Positions 47,679 through 57,519 are shown, numbered from the stretch's first letter. The stretch is DNA of 64,000 bases from Duncaniella sp. (GCA_029060405.1 JAIDUB010000109.1:1-64000), one strand, 5' to 3'. The notes: generated by a model not told the origin, from the sequence alone. A program made the numbers and translations.

Positions 47679-49063
47679 CGGATATAGAAATTGTAACCGC
47701 GCTTTACCGCAAGGTGACCGGTTTTGATCCTGAAGTGATTAATGCCATCAAAGGCAGCGGATCTTCAAGGCGTTATTATCGTGTGGGAGAAAATCCCGTT
47801 CTGATTGCGACTGTCGGAACTGATATTGCTGAAAATGAGGCGTTTCTGTATCTTACAGAGCATTTTTACAAAAAAGGTCTTGCTGTGCCCGAAGTCCTTG
47901 CGGTAGCTCCGGGACGGAATGCCTACATACAGACCGATAACGGAAATATCGCTCTTTTCGATTGCATTGACAACGATGAATTGATAATCAAGTCGGTTAA
48001 AGCGCTTGCCGATATGCAATACCGCGGCGCTGAGGGTCTTGATTTTTCGCGTTGCTATCCTGTGTCGTCGATGGACAGGCAGGCTATATTATGGGATCTG
48101 AATTATTTCAAATATTGCTTTCTTAAGAATACCCCGGTAGAATTTTCCGACCGCAAGCTTGAGGAAGATTTTGACCGATTGGCCGATGAACTGGCTGTAA
48201 AGGATGATGAGCATACCTTTATGGTTCGCGATTTCCAGTCGCGCAACATATTGGTGCGTGACGGAGCTGTCACCGTAATCGACTATCAGGGTGGTCGCAG
48301 GGGCCCGACCGAATACGATGTTGCCTCGTTTGCATGGCAGGCTCGTGCTAATTTCACACCTGAAAAGCGGTCAATGATAATTGATGCCTATATCGACGCT
48401 GTATCGGCATACGCTGCTATTGACCGGGATAGGTTCATGTCGCGGCTTTATAAATACGTGTTTCTGCGGCAGCTTCAGACTCTCGGTGCGTACGGTTATC
48501 GGGGACTTGTACAGCAGAAAGCACATTTCGTAAGAAGTATTCCACAGGCGCTGCGCAATCTCCGTGAGATGATACCCTCGGAATATCCCTACCTTGGAGG
48601 TGTTCTTAACGAGATGATTGACAAAGTTCTTCCTGATTTTAAGCAGCCGCAGAAGTTGCTCGTCAAGGTGGAAAGTTTTTCATTCATGCAGGGTATACCG
48701 GCCGATATGACCGGCAATGGAGGTGGTTTTGTATTTGACTGTCGCGGACTCCCTAACCCGGGTAGATACGATCAGTACAAAAAACTCACCGGAAGAGATA
48801 TTCCCGTAATAGAATTCCTTGAGAAATGTCCTGAAATACATGAGTTTATTCAATCCGCGAAGACTATGACCGGAATTTCAGTGAAAACTTATAAGGAACG
48901 GGGATTTTCTTCACTCATGATTAATTTCGGCTGCACGGGCGGTCGTCACCGCAGCGTGTACTGTGCCGAGCAGATAGCCCGATATCTGCATTCGCATTTT
49001 AATGTGGATGTGCTTCTGACTCATCGTGAGCAGAATATTTCAGAAAAATTTTCGGCGGAATGA
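47675..49063 (+). CDS. APH/AmgK-like sugar kinase fused to RapZ C-terminal domain
   Basis: N-terminal APH fold (FMVRDFQSRNILVRDGAVTVIDYQGGRRGPTEYDVAS); C-terminal RapZ-C (FDCRGLPNPGRY, INFGCTGGRHRSVYCAEQIARYL). Confidence 0.88.
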   Translation: MTDIEIVTALYRKVTGFDPEVINAIKGSGSSRRYYRVGENPVLIATVGTDIAENEAFLYLTEHFYKKGLAVPEVLAVAPGRNAYIQTDNGNIALFDCIDNDELIIKSVKALADMQYRGAEGLDFSRCYPVSSMDRQAILWDLNYFKYCFLKNTPVEFSDRKLEEDFDRLADELAVKDDEHTFMVRDFQSRNILVRDGAVTVIDYQGGRRGPTEYDVASFAWQARANFTPEKRSMIIDAYIDAVSAYAAIDRDRFMSRLYKYVFLRQLQTLGAYGYRGLVQQKAHFVRSIPQALRNLREMIPSEYPYLGGVLNEMIDKVLPDFKQPQKLLVKVESFSFMQGIPADMTGNGGGFVFDCRGLPNPGRYDQYKKLTGRDIPVIEFLEKCPEIHEFIQSAKTMTGISVKTYKERGFSSLMINFGCTGGRHRSVYCAEQIARYLHSHFNVDVLLTHREQNISEKFSAE

Positions 49064-49800
49064 AAGGATTGATATTTGCTGCCGGACTCGGCACCCGGCT
49101 TTATCCGCTAACGGCCGACAGTCCCAAAGCACTTGTAAAGCTGGCCGGTAAACCTATGCTTCAGCATGTTATTGAGAAGTTAGGCAGTGCAGGTATTACC
49201 GATATAGTTATAAATATCCATCATTACGCAGGCAAGATTATCGAATTCCTTGAGCGAAATGATAATTTCGGATTAAATATTCAGCTGAGCGTTGAGAAAG
49301 AGTATCCGCTTGAGACAGGAGGCGGATTACTCAAAGCAGCCGAATGGCTTGATGGCGATGAGCCTGTTTTACTGCACAACGCTGACATTTACACTGATTT
49401 TCCGATTGGCGAAATGGCTTCAGCTCATATGAAATCGGGTGCCGACATAACTCTGCTTGCCGATAATCGCAAATCCTCGCGTCAATTACTGTTTGACCGT
49501 GACAAGCGCATGAGAGGCTGGACCAATCTCGCTACGGGAGAAGTCAAGCCGGCGCTTGTAAATCTTGCCGGTCTGGAGCCGAAGGCATTCGGCGGTGTGC
49601 ACATAATAAATCCATCAGTGGTGTTTCCGCTATTGAAAGCCGGGGCGATTGAAGAGGTCTTTTCTATCACGCAGTTCTATATCTCCGTATGCAACGACGT
49701 GTTGATTAAAGGTTTCACACCGTCGCAGCCTTACGGATGGCATGATATAGGTACGGTTGAGAAGCTTGCAGCGGCAGAAAGTTACTTGCTTTCAAAATAA
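49060..49800 (+). CDS. MurU-like nucleotidyltransferase
   Basis: GLIFAAGLGTRLYPLTADSPKALVKLAGKPMLQH, YPLETGGGLLKA, LLHNADIYTDF. Confidence 0.85.
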   Translation: MKGLIFAAGLGTRLYPLTADSPKALVKLAGKPMLQHVIEKLGSAGITDIVINIHHYAGKIIEFLERNDNFGLNIQLSVEKEYPLETGGGLLKAAEWLDGDEPVLLHNADIYTDFPIGEMASAHMKSGADITLLADNRKSSRQLLFDRDKRMRGWTNLATGEVKPALVNLAGLEPKAFGGVHIINPSVVFPLLKAGAIEEVFSITQFYISVCNDVLIKGFTPSQPYGWHDIGTVEKLAAAESYLLSK

Positions 49801-51473
49801 CTGCGCAGCGACACGGCGCTTTCTTCGGCGGGCGTCTCTATCGCTAAAATCACAGGGGCATCGTTCCTTGATAAGAATTCAGGAATTGCTGATATTAGTT
49901 CATTCTCATTCGTTGCATGCATATATGCGATTCCATAAGCTTCGGCCAATTCCTTTAATGGAAGATTCATGCAACTGCTGAAAAATAGTTCGCGCTCGGG
50001 AAGCCGTGAAGTCGATTCTATGAAGCGGAAGATACCGCCACCCGAATTTAACGTAACGACCATTTTCAGTTTCGGCGATAGCAGCCGCGATGACAGGGCG
50101 GCCGTTTCATACTGGAAACTCATGTCGCCCGATATGAGAATCACGCCCTCGGGAGCAACCGTTGACGCACCCAGAGCGGTGGATGTGCAGCCGTCTATTC
50201 CGCTTACTCCTCGGTTGCAGTCAACCCGGGCAAACGGGATGTAACCCATAAGCTGCGAGTATCGGATGGGGGTGCCGTTGGAGAAATGGAGGGTAGAATC
50301 CGCCGGGAGATGTTTAAGCAATGTATAGAAAGCTTTCATATCGGTCCATCCCTCAGCCTTTATCTTGTTCTCTTGAAATTCAATACCGCATTTAAAAGCA
50401 TCATGCCATATCTCACCGAAGTCAGAGCGTGAAGCGCCGTTAATTCTATCGGCAAGCCGGGTGAAAAATATGGTAGGATCGGCATTTACCGCTACACTGA
50501 GATGCTTGAAGCAGTCAACCAAATGTTCGGTCACCCCTACGTGCCAGTGAATAAGTGACGGTGTATTACGGAGAAATTCCTTGATTTTTCTTGACACGAG
50601 GGCACCCCCGAGAGTTATGACAATATCTGGTCGGTACAGATTAGGATCATCGCTTCGGAGTGTCTGATTAAGGGCAAGATCAATGGCTGATACGAATGAT
50701 TCGGAATGAAGATTAGCTACGGTTTCAGTAAGCACGGCAACTCCGGGAAGTTGGGCTATACGTTCAAGTGCGCTGTTCAATTCCTTGTCGGGTGGCATGA
50801 ACCCCGCCACTATCATGACACGGGTGGATGTGGCGACAAGGCGTGCCGCTTCATTTATTACCTCGTCGCTTACCGATGGCTTGACTGAGGTAGAGATGAT
50901 TTTTCGTGCCGAGCACGGTGTGTATTCTCCCATATTCCCAAGCGGCGCGTCGATGCGCATATTGATATGTACGGGTCCACGACGCGGCGACAGTGATATG
51001 GCGAGGGCATCGTTGATTTCGCGGCGGGTCATCCATATAGCTGACTCATGCTCAAGGCGGGCAGGAATATCGGTCTCGGTCTTGACGAAGCCTGCAAGGG
51101 CTCCCGGCTGGCGGATGGTCTGCGAATCATCCTGATCTATCCATTCCTGCGGACGGTCGGCCGAAACGACAATAAGCGGTACACCCCGATAATAGGCCTC
51201 GGCCACAGCCGGTGCATAATTCAGTAGAGCCGTCCCACTCGTGCAGCATATAGCAACCGGTTCTCCTGACTCGATGGATGCTCCGAGTGCGATGAAAGCC
51301 GCCGAGCGCTCGTCGATAACCATTTCCATCCTCAATTCGGGTCGCCGTGATAAAGCCACGAGCAGAGGTGCGTTACGTGAGCCAGGCGAGGCGATGACGA
51401 GTTTTACACCATGGGCTGTAAGGAGATCGGCAAGTATGTTGCAGTTGAGTTTATCAGTCGTTACCATCGTCAA
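49782..51473 (-). CDS. menD: 2-succinyl-5-enolpyruvyl-6-hydroxy-3-cyclohexene-1-carboxylate synthase
   Basis: ThDP enzyme; VIASPGSRNAPL, CTSGTALLNYAPAVAEAYY, GVSGIDGCTSTALGA. Confidence 0.94.
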   Translation of the reverse strand: MTMVTTDKLNCNILADLLTAHGVKLVIASPGSRNAPLLVALSRRPELRMEMVIDERSAAFIALGASIESGEPVAICCTSGTALLNYAPAVAEAYYRGVPLIVVSADRPQEWIDQDDSQTIRQPGALAGFVKTETDIPARLEHESAIWMTRREINDALAISLSPRRGPVHINMRIDAPLGNMGEYTPCSARKIISTSVKPSVSDEVINEAARLVATSTRVMIVAGFMPPDKELNSALERIAQLPGVAVLTETVANLHSESFVSAIDLALNQTLRSDDPNLYRPDIVITLGGALVSRKIKEFLRNTPSLIHWHVGVTEHLVDCFKHLSVAVNADPTIFFTRLADRINGASRSDFGEIWHDAFKCGIEFQENKIKAEGWTDMKAFYTLLKHLPADSTLHFSNGTPIRYSQLMGYIPFARVDCNRGVSGIDGCTSTALGASTVAPEGVILISGDMSFQYETAALSSRLLSPKLKMVVTLNSGGGIFRFIESTSRLPERELFFSSCMNLPLKELAEAYGIAYMHATNENELISAIPEFLSRNDAPVILAIETPAEESAVSLRSYFESK

Positions 51474-51942
51474 ATATTTTCACTGTCCCCGCTGGAAGTG
51501 AGGCCGGGAGGTAGATCAGCCGCTGATTGTCTGACCCTCGGAAACGCAGCTTTATATCGCGCCGGGCGAGAATGAAAGGACCGTCGACAAGCACGTCGAT
51601 GAAATCAAGCAGGCGGCGTAAATTCCCGTCACGCAAAATATGTTCGTAAGTATAGCCGGTATAACACCACACATTGTATCCGCGTCGTTTCAGTTCCGAT
51701 GCGAGGGGTAAAGTGTTTTCGGCATCATAAAGCGGATCGCCGCCGGTGAGGGTGACATTGAATCCCGCTTCTTCCACGCGGCTCATTATATCGCTCACCG
51801 ACATTTCTTCTCCGCCCGCCGGATCCCATGTGGAGGGATTGTGGCAGCCTACGCAGTGGTGGGAGCAGCCTGCAAAATAGATGGCGGTCCGGAGTCCCGG
51901 ACCGTCAACTGATGTTCCTTCCACTATACGGATTACTCGCAT
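51454..51942 (-). CDS. nrdG: anaerobic ribonucleoside-triphosphate reductase activating protein
   Basis: Radical SAM CSHHCVGCHNPSTW, next to nrdD. Confidence 0.93.
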   Translation of the reverse strand: MRVIRIVEGTSVDGPGLRTAIYFAGCSHHCVGCHNPSTWDPAGGEEMSVSDIMSRVEEAGFNVTLTGGDPLYDAENTLPLASELKRRGYNVWCYTGYTYEHILRDGNLRRLLDFIDVLVDGPFILARRDIKLRFRGSDNQRLIYLPASLPAGTVKIFDDGND

Positions 51943-51951
51943 AGAGGTATT

Positions 51952-54159
51952 TTATTCGTGAACCACGCGGTCACGAAGTTCGGCGAGTTTTGCGTTGTTC
52001 CATCGGTCGGTCGTGCCCACGAGATAGCCTGTAATACGCTGTAGACAGTCGATGTTGTGGCCGTGGCATGACGGACATTCGGTAAGATTTTCCTGAGCAT
52101 CCTCATATCCGCAGTCCATGCAGCGGTTTCGGTTGTGGTTTACGGATCCGTAACCGATATTGTACTTGTCTATAAGATCCACTATGTCCTCGATTGCCTG
52201 AGGATTGTGTGTAGCGTCGCCGTCGATTTCCACATAGAAGATGTGTCCGCCTCCGGTGAGTTCGTGATATGGTGCTTCGATGACGGCTTTGTGGCGCGGC
52301 GAGCACTTGTAGTAGACCGGTACATGGTTGGAGTTGGTATAATAATCCTTATCGGTCACGCCGGGTATTATGCCGAAAGAGCGTCGGTCACGTGAAGTGA
52401 ATTTGCCCGAGAGACCTTCGGCCGGAGTGGCGAGAACTGAGAAATTATGCCCGTATTTCTCGCTGAACTCATTGACGCGCGACCGCATGTGGGATACGAT
52501 GCGCAGACCGAGTTTCTGGGCTTTTTCATCTTCGCCGTGGTGTTTTCCCGTAAGAGCGATCAGGCATTCGGCCAGACCGATGAATCCTATACCGAGAGTA
52601 CCCTGATTGATGACTGACTCGATAGTATCGTCGGCTGCGAGAGCGTCGGCCCCGTTCCACAGGCGCGACATGAGCAGGGGGAACTGTTTCGCTTTCGCCG
52701 TGCGCTGGAAATCGAACCGGTCACAGAGCTGACGGGCGGTGATGTCGAGCATATTATCGAGCTTGCTGAAGAATCGCTCTATGCGTTCCTGCTCGTTGAC
52801 AATATTCATGCACTCGATAGCAAGACGCACTATGTTGATGGTGGAGAAACTGAGATTACCGCGGCCTATGGAAGTTTTCTCGCCGTAACGGTTTTCAAAC
52901 ACTCGTGTGCGGCAACCCATAGTGGCAACCTCGTATTTGTAACGCTGGGGATCGTTGGCATCCCATTTCTCGTGATGATTGAACGTGGCGTCAAGATTCA
53001 CGAAATTAGGGAAGAAGCGGCGTGCGGTGACTTTGCAGGCGAGTTTGTAAAGATCGTAGTTGGGATCTTCGGGCAGATAGTTTACACCTCGCTTTTTCTT
53101 CCATATCTGGATGGGGAATATTGCGGTAGCGCCATTTCCCACACCTTCGTAGGTGGAATTCAGTAATTCGCGTATTATGCAGCGGCCTTCGGCCGAAGTG
53201 TCGGTGCCGTAGTTGATAGAGCTGAACACCACCTGATTACCACCGCGGGAGTGGATGGTATTCATGTTGTGGATGAAGGCTTCCATGGCCTGATGCACGC
53301 GCGAGGTTGTGCGGTTAATAGCATGCTGGAGCCAGCGGGCATCACCTTCAAGACCGTCGAGCGGCTTGCGGATATAGTCCTTGATCTCGCAGTTATATAG
53401 ATGGCTGAGGTCATTTCCGGTAAGAGCCTCGATATTCTTAACCTCCTCTATAAATGAACTTCTTACAAAAGGAGCGAGATAGAAATCAAATGCCGGAATA
53501 GCCTGACCGCCGTGCATTTCGTTCTGGGCGGTTTCGAGAGAAATACAAGCGATGATGGACGCGGTCTCGATGCGCTTTGCCGGACGGGATTCGCCGTGGC
53601 CGGCCACAAATCCGTTGACGAGTATCCGGTCAAGCGGATGCTGCACGCAGGTGAGCGACTTGGTAGGGTAGTAGTCCTTGTCGTGTATATGAAGGTAGCC
53701 GTTTCTTACGGCCTCGCGCGCTTCGGTCGACAGCAGATAATCGTCAACAAACGGTTTGGTAGTCTCGCTGGCAAATTTCATCATCATTCCTGCGGGCGAG
53801 TCGGTATTCATGTTGGCGTTCTCGCGTGTGATGTCATTGCTCTTTGCCTCGATGATTTCAAGGAACATGTCGCGTGTCTTGGCGCGGCGGGCTATGCTTC
53901 GCTGGTCGCGATAGGCGATATAGCGTTTGGCAACCTCCTTGCGCGGGCTTTTCATAAGTTCAAGTTCCACGCGGTCCTGAATTTCTTCTACCGACATCTG
54001 TTCTTTTCCGTAGGTTGAGATGCGGTCGGTTATGCGGTGGATGAGCGATTCATCTTCGCCCATTTCGGTGGTCAGCATGGCCTTGCGGATTGCCGCCTTG
54101 ATTTTTTCTTCGTTGTAGCCCACGACGCGGCCGTCGCGTTTCACTACTGTCTGTATCAT
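51952..54159 (-). CDS. nrdD: anaerobic ribonucleoside-triphosphate reductase
   Basis: N-terminal ATP-cone, CMDCGYED...CPSCHG zinc site, glycyl radical region RITGYLVGTTDRWN. Confidence 0.96.
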   Translation of the reverse strand: MIQTVVKRDGRVVGYNEEKIKAAIRKAMLTTEMGEDESLIHRITDRISTYGKEQMSVEEIQDRVELELMKSPRKEVAKRYIAYRDQRSIARRAKTRDMFLEIIEAKSNDITRENANMNTDSPAGMMMKFASETTKPFVDDYLLSTEAREAVRNGYLHIHDKDYYPTKSLTCVQHPLDRILVNGFVAGHGESRPAKRIETASIIACISLETAQNEMHGGQAIPAFDFYLAPFVRSSFIEEVKNIEALTGNDLSHLYNCEIKDYIRKPLDGLEGDARWLQHAINRTTSRVHQAMEAFIHNMNTIHSRGGNQVVFSSINYGTDTSAEGRCIIRELLNSTYEGVGNGATAIFPIQIWKKKRGVNYLPEDPNYDLYKLACKVTARRFFPNFVNLDATFNHHEKWDANDPQRYKYEVATMGCRTRVFENRYGEKTSIGRGNLSFSTINIVRLAIECMNIVNEQERIERFFSKLDNMLDITARQLCDRFDFQRTAKAKQFPLLMSRLWNGADALAADDTIESVINQGTLGIGFIGLAECLIALTGKHHGEDEKAQKLGLRIVSHMRSRVNEFSEKYGHNFSVLATPAEGLSGKFTSRDRRSFGIIPGVTDKDYYTNSNHVPVYYKCSPRHKAVIEAPYHELTGGGHIFYVEIDGDATHNPQAIEDIVDLIDKYNIGYGSVNHNRNRCMDCGYEDAQENLTECPSCHGHNIDCLQRITGYLVGTTDRWNNAKLAELRDRVVHE

Positions 54160-54235
54160 CGGGGAGTTTGATGGTGTGGTTAAGGTTGAAATTTTGGTTT
54201 GCTGTGTGTCACTGACGTTCTACGCATTGACTCGA

Positions 54236-54266
54236 CAAAGGTAACAACTACGTTTGTCATGTGCAA
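54236..54266 (-). promoter_or_regulatory. -33 TTG / -7 TACCTTTG promoter for nrdDG
   Basis: TACCTTTG (54236-54243), N20, TTG (54264-54266). Confidence 0.6.
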
Positions 54267-54300
54267 GAAAAATAGTATAAAATAATTGTTAAAGAATTTT

Positions 54301-54381
54301 GTTTTGGAAAACTTTTGCGCATTTGAAAAATTGTAATACGCTATAAATCAATGAAAAGATGTTTGGTTTTGGATAACTTTT
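54301..54381. repeat. Imperfect direct repeat pair upstream of nrdD
   Basis: GTTTTGGAAAACTTTT (54301-54316) and GTTTTGGATAACTTTT (54366-54381), one mismatch. Confidence 0.55.
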
Positions 54382-54395
54382 TAAAATTGTAAAAG

Positions 54396-55034
54396 TTATA
54401 AACATGCCATTTGGGACAATTCTTCGATAGAATTGATTTCAGCGTGTGGATGAAATTCTGGAGGAAACAATGTCAGGTCCTGCGTATGTATGTTTCTGTT
54501 GACGCCATTCAGCATTATTGTTTTCCAGCCCATCCGTCGGGGTTGAAAAAAGTCTTTTGCGGGATTGTCACCTATATAGAAATAAGGCGGTGAAATTGCG
54601 GTTGACTCGGTAAGACGGAAAGGTAGCCCGCTCATTTTGTCAGCGCCGGTCTCCTCCGAAATGAACACCATATTGCTGTCGAAATATCTGTCGAGGCCCA
54701 GAGCTGAAATCTTGTTGCGCTGGGTGAGAGAGCGTCCGTCGGTGATAAGCGAGAGCGCGATGCCGCGATTTTTTAATTCAAGCAGCGTGGATTCTATTTC
54801 GGGAGCAAGCGAAATATCAGGCTTGTGTTCACGATATATCCTGAGCAGCGGAGCAGCGTCGGGTAGCCCGAGAAGACAAGCGGCCATGTCAAAAGCTTCA
54901 CGCGGAGAGGGCGCGGCATCCATCATGGCCGAAAGTTCAGGCCGGCTGTATCGGGCGCTTATGGCGCGATAGGCTGACCTGACAAATTCTATTTCGGGAT
55001 AAAGAGTGTCGTCGAGATCAAACGCGATGGTCAT
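54396..55034 (-). CDS. HAD family hydrolase
   Basis: MTIAFDLDDTLYPE, LITDGRSLTQRNK, FYIGDNPAKDF. Confidence 0.88.
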   Translation of the reverse strand: MTIAFDLDDTLYPEIEFVRSAYRAISARYSRPELSAMMDAAPSPREAFDMAACLLGLPDAAPLLRIYREHKPDISLAPEIESTLLELKNRGIALSLITDGRSLTQRNKISALGLDRYFDSNMVFISEETGADKMSGLPFRLTESTAISPPYFYIGDNPAKDFFQPRRMGWKTIMLNGVNRNIHTQDLTLFPPEFHPHAEINSIEELSQMACL

Positions 55035-56160
55035 GAATGAAACTCTTGATTGACTCTGCGACAAAAATTATATCTTCATCGGTGAGCGATGAGCCGCTCG
55101 GCAGACATAGTCCGCGCTCGAAAAGCGATTCAGCAGTGCCGTCGGTATAGGCGGGAGCATCGGCAAAAAAAGGCATCATGTGCATAGGTCGCCACAACAG
55201 GCGCGTTTCTATACCTTTTTCCATAAGAGCTATACGGAGTTGATCAGGCGTGATGCCTGTAGCCGGATCAATCAGGATAGTGGAGAGCCAGAAATTGGAG
55301 TTGAAATCGTCGGCGGGATTCTCCTGTACGGTAATGCCGTCTACACCCTCAAGCATCTCGCTATAGAGGCGGTGTATGGCACGTCGGCGATCGACGCGGG
55401 CTTGCAACGACTCTATCTGACCGCAACCAATAGCCGCGCTGATATTTGAAAGCCGGTAATTGAAACCGATTACTTCGTGATAATAATACGGACGATTCTC
55501 GCGCGACTGAGTTGCGTAGAATTTCACGCGGGCTGCAGCCTCAGGCGAAGGGCACACGAGTGCTCCGCCTCCTGATGTGGTGATAATCTTGTTGCCGTTG
55601 AAACTCAGAGCTCCGTATTGGCCGAATGTACCGCATTTACGACCTTTATATTCCGAGCCGAGTGCTTCAGCAGCATCTTCAAGCACCGGAATATCATATT
55701 TTTCGGCAATATTTCTTATCTCGTCCATCTTGGCGGGCATGCCATAGAGATGTACCGGGACGATGGCTTTAGGTTTGCGCCCCGTCACCTTTATGCGGTC
55801 ATTAATGGCAAGTTCAAGAAGTTCGGGTGACATGTTCCAAGTATAAGGTTCGGAGTCGACAAATACCGGTACCGCACCCTGATAACGCACGGGATTGGCA
55901 CTTGCCGAGAAAGTAAGATCCTGCACTATCACCTCATCGCCGGCTTTTACGTCGAGCATCACCAACCCGAGGTGTATGGCGGCTGTACCGGCACTCAGAG
56001 CCACCACATCATCGTGGTCGAGGTATGATTCCAAACGGTGCTCAAACTCATCCACGTGCGGACCGAGCGGCACGATCCAGCAGTCGCGCATCGCTTCGTC
56101 GATATATTTCTGTTCCGTTCCCGACAGATGCGGGAGCGATAGCTTGATATTGCGTTTCAT
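55018..56160 (-). CDS. DegT/DnrJ/EryC1/StrS family aminotransferase
   Basis: LSAGTAAIHLGL, VLEDAAEALGSEYKG, SFNGNKIITTSGGGALV. Confidence 0.93.
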   Translation of the reverse strand: MKRNIKLSLPHLSGTEQKYIDEAMRDCWIVPLGPHVDEFEHRLESYLDHDDVVALSAGTAAIHLGLVMLDVKAGDEVIVQDLTFSASANPVRYQGAVPVFVDSEPYTWNMSPELLELAINDRIKVTGRKPKAIVPVHLYGMPAKMDEIRNIAEKYDIPVLEDAAEALGSEYKGRKCGTFGQYGALSFNGNKIITTSGGGALVCPSPEAAARVKFYATQSRENRPYYYHEVIGFNYRLSNISAAIGCGQIESLQARVDRRRAIHRLYSEMLEGVDGITVQENPADDFNSNFWLSTILIDPATGITPDQLRIALMEKGIETRLLWRPMHMMPFFADAPAYTDGTAESLFERGLCLPSGSSLTDEDIIFVAESIKSFIHDHRV

Positions 56161-56462
56161 CAGTCGTTTTCTGTTGTGTAATCTATACAGGCGCGCGATG
56201 CTATTACGTTCTTGATAATCGACACGGCGTCGAGATGGGCGGGATGAAGGGAATAGCTCACGAGTTCTTCGTGGGTATCGAAACAAGCGTGAATCATCAG
56301 ATCGTAGCTCTCGCAGGGATTTTCGTTCAGGTACACGTCTATCCGTTTTATCCCGGGAATTTTTTCGGGAAGGGCCATTACAGCCTCACGGAAACGGCAT
56401 GCGTAATCTTTACGTTCATTATCGTCTCCCTTGAGGCTGAACATTACTATGTGGTTGATCAT
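56160..56462 (-). CDS. Dabb family (stress-responsive A/B barrel) protein
   Basis: INHIVMFSLK...DVYLNENPCESYDLMIHACFDTHEELVSYSLHPAHL. Confidence 0.85.
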   Translation of the reverse strand: MINHIVMFSLKGDDNERKDYACRFREAVMALPEKIPGIKRIDVYLNENPCESYDLMIHACFDTHEELVSYSLHPAHLDAVSIIKNVIASRACIDYTTEND

Positions 56463-57517
56463 TACAGTTGGTTTTGGATTGATTCTTCGTGGATGGAAGC
56501 AAAAAGTTTCTCGATAAATTCCTCCGACATGCCCATGTCGGCAGCCGAAGCGATGCGCGACAGCAACACATTCTCATATCGTTCGGTCTGGACAACAGGA
56601 ATGCCGTGGCGGCGCTTGTATTCGCCTATTTCTTTTGATACGGCCATTCGTCGGGCGAGGATTTCAAGCAACTCTGAGTCGAGCTGGTCTATCTGTAGTC
56701 TGAACTGACGCAGAGGTTCATCTGATGATGTGCGCGACGATCGGTGACGTAGGTTGCGAAGTATTTCAGCGAGTGACTGAGGTGTCACCTGCTGGTCCTT
56801 GTCGCTCAGGGCGGAATCAGGGTCAGGGTGAGTCTCGATGATAAGGCCGTCAAACCCCATATCCATAGCCGTGCGGGCGAGGGGAGCTATGAGATCGCGC
56901 CGTCCTCCTATATGGCTCGGATCGCTCAGCAACGGCAGTTGAGGAAGCCGGCGATGCAACTCGAGCGGAACGCTCCAGCGGGGATGGTTGCGGTATACGT
57001 CATGGCCGAGAGAGCGGAATCCCCGGTGTATGGCGCCGATATTTTTCACTCCGGCATCCCGCAGCCGCTCGATGGCGCCTATCCATAACTCGATATCGGC
57101 GACAACAGGATTTTTCACCAATACGGGAGTATCGGGGCAAAGACGCCCTATGGCCTCGGCCAGTTCCTGCATGGCAAACGGATCGGCCGACGTGCGGGCA
57201 CCGATCCATAGCAGGTCTATGCCGTGGTCAGCCGTGGCTTCCACATGCCGCGGTACGGCAACTTCCGTGGCTACAGGCATCCCTGTCATGCTTTTTACTT
57301 TATCGAGCCACTTGAGAGCCGGTTCGCCCACGCCCTCGAAACCACCCGGTTTGGTGCGTGGTTTCCACACTCCCGCGCGGAATATCTGCACGGCAGTGTC
57401 ACGGCGTAAGATCTCAGCCGTAGTCAGAACCTGACGTTCCGACTCGGCGCTGCACGGCCCTGCAATCAGGAGCGGGCGGGGAAAAAGCAGGGGTGATGAC
57501 GGTGCGGTCACCTGCAC
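56462..57517 (-). CDS. bifunctional 3-deoxy-7-phosphoheptulonate synthase / chorismate mutase type II
   Basis: LIAGPCSAESE, FRAGVWKPRTKPGGFEG, C-terminal CM RLQIDQLDSELLEILARRMAVSKEIGEYKR. Confidence 0.93.
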   Translation of the reverse strand: MQVTAPSSPLLFPRPLLIAGPCSAESERQVLTTAEILRRDTAVQIFRAGVWKPRTKPGGFEGVGEPALKWLDKVKSMTGMPVATEVAVPRHVEATADHGIDLLWIGARTSADPFAMQELAEAIGRLCPDTPVLVKNPVVADIELWIGAIERLRDAGVKNIGAIHRGFRSLGHDVYRNHPRWSVPLELHRRLPQLPLLSDPSHIGGRRDLIAPLARTAMDMGFDGLIIETHPDPDSALSDKDQQVTPQSLAEILRNLRHRSSRTSSDEPLRQFRLQIDQLDSELLEILARRMAVSKEIGEYKRRHGIPVVQTERYENVLLSRIASAADMGMSEEFIEKLFASIHEESIQNQL

Positions 57518-57519
57518 GA

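Noticed and set aside
54301-54381. Possible CRISPR or IS terminal repeats near nrdD
   Set aside because: Only two imperfect copies, no transposase, no target-site duplication seen
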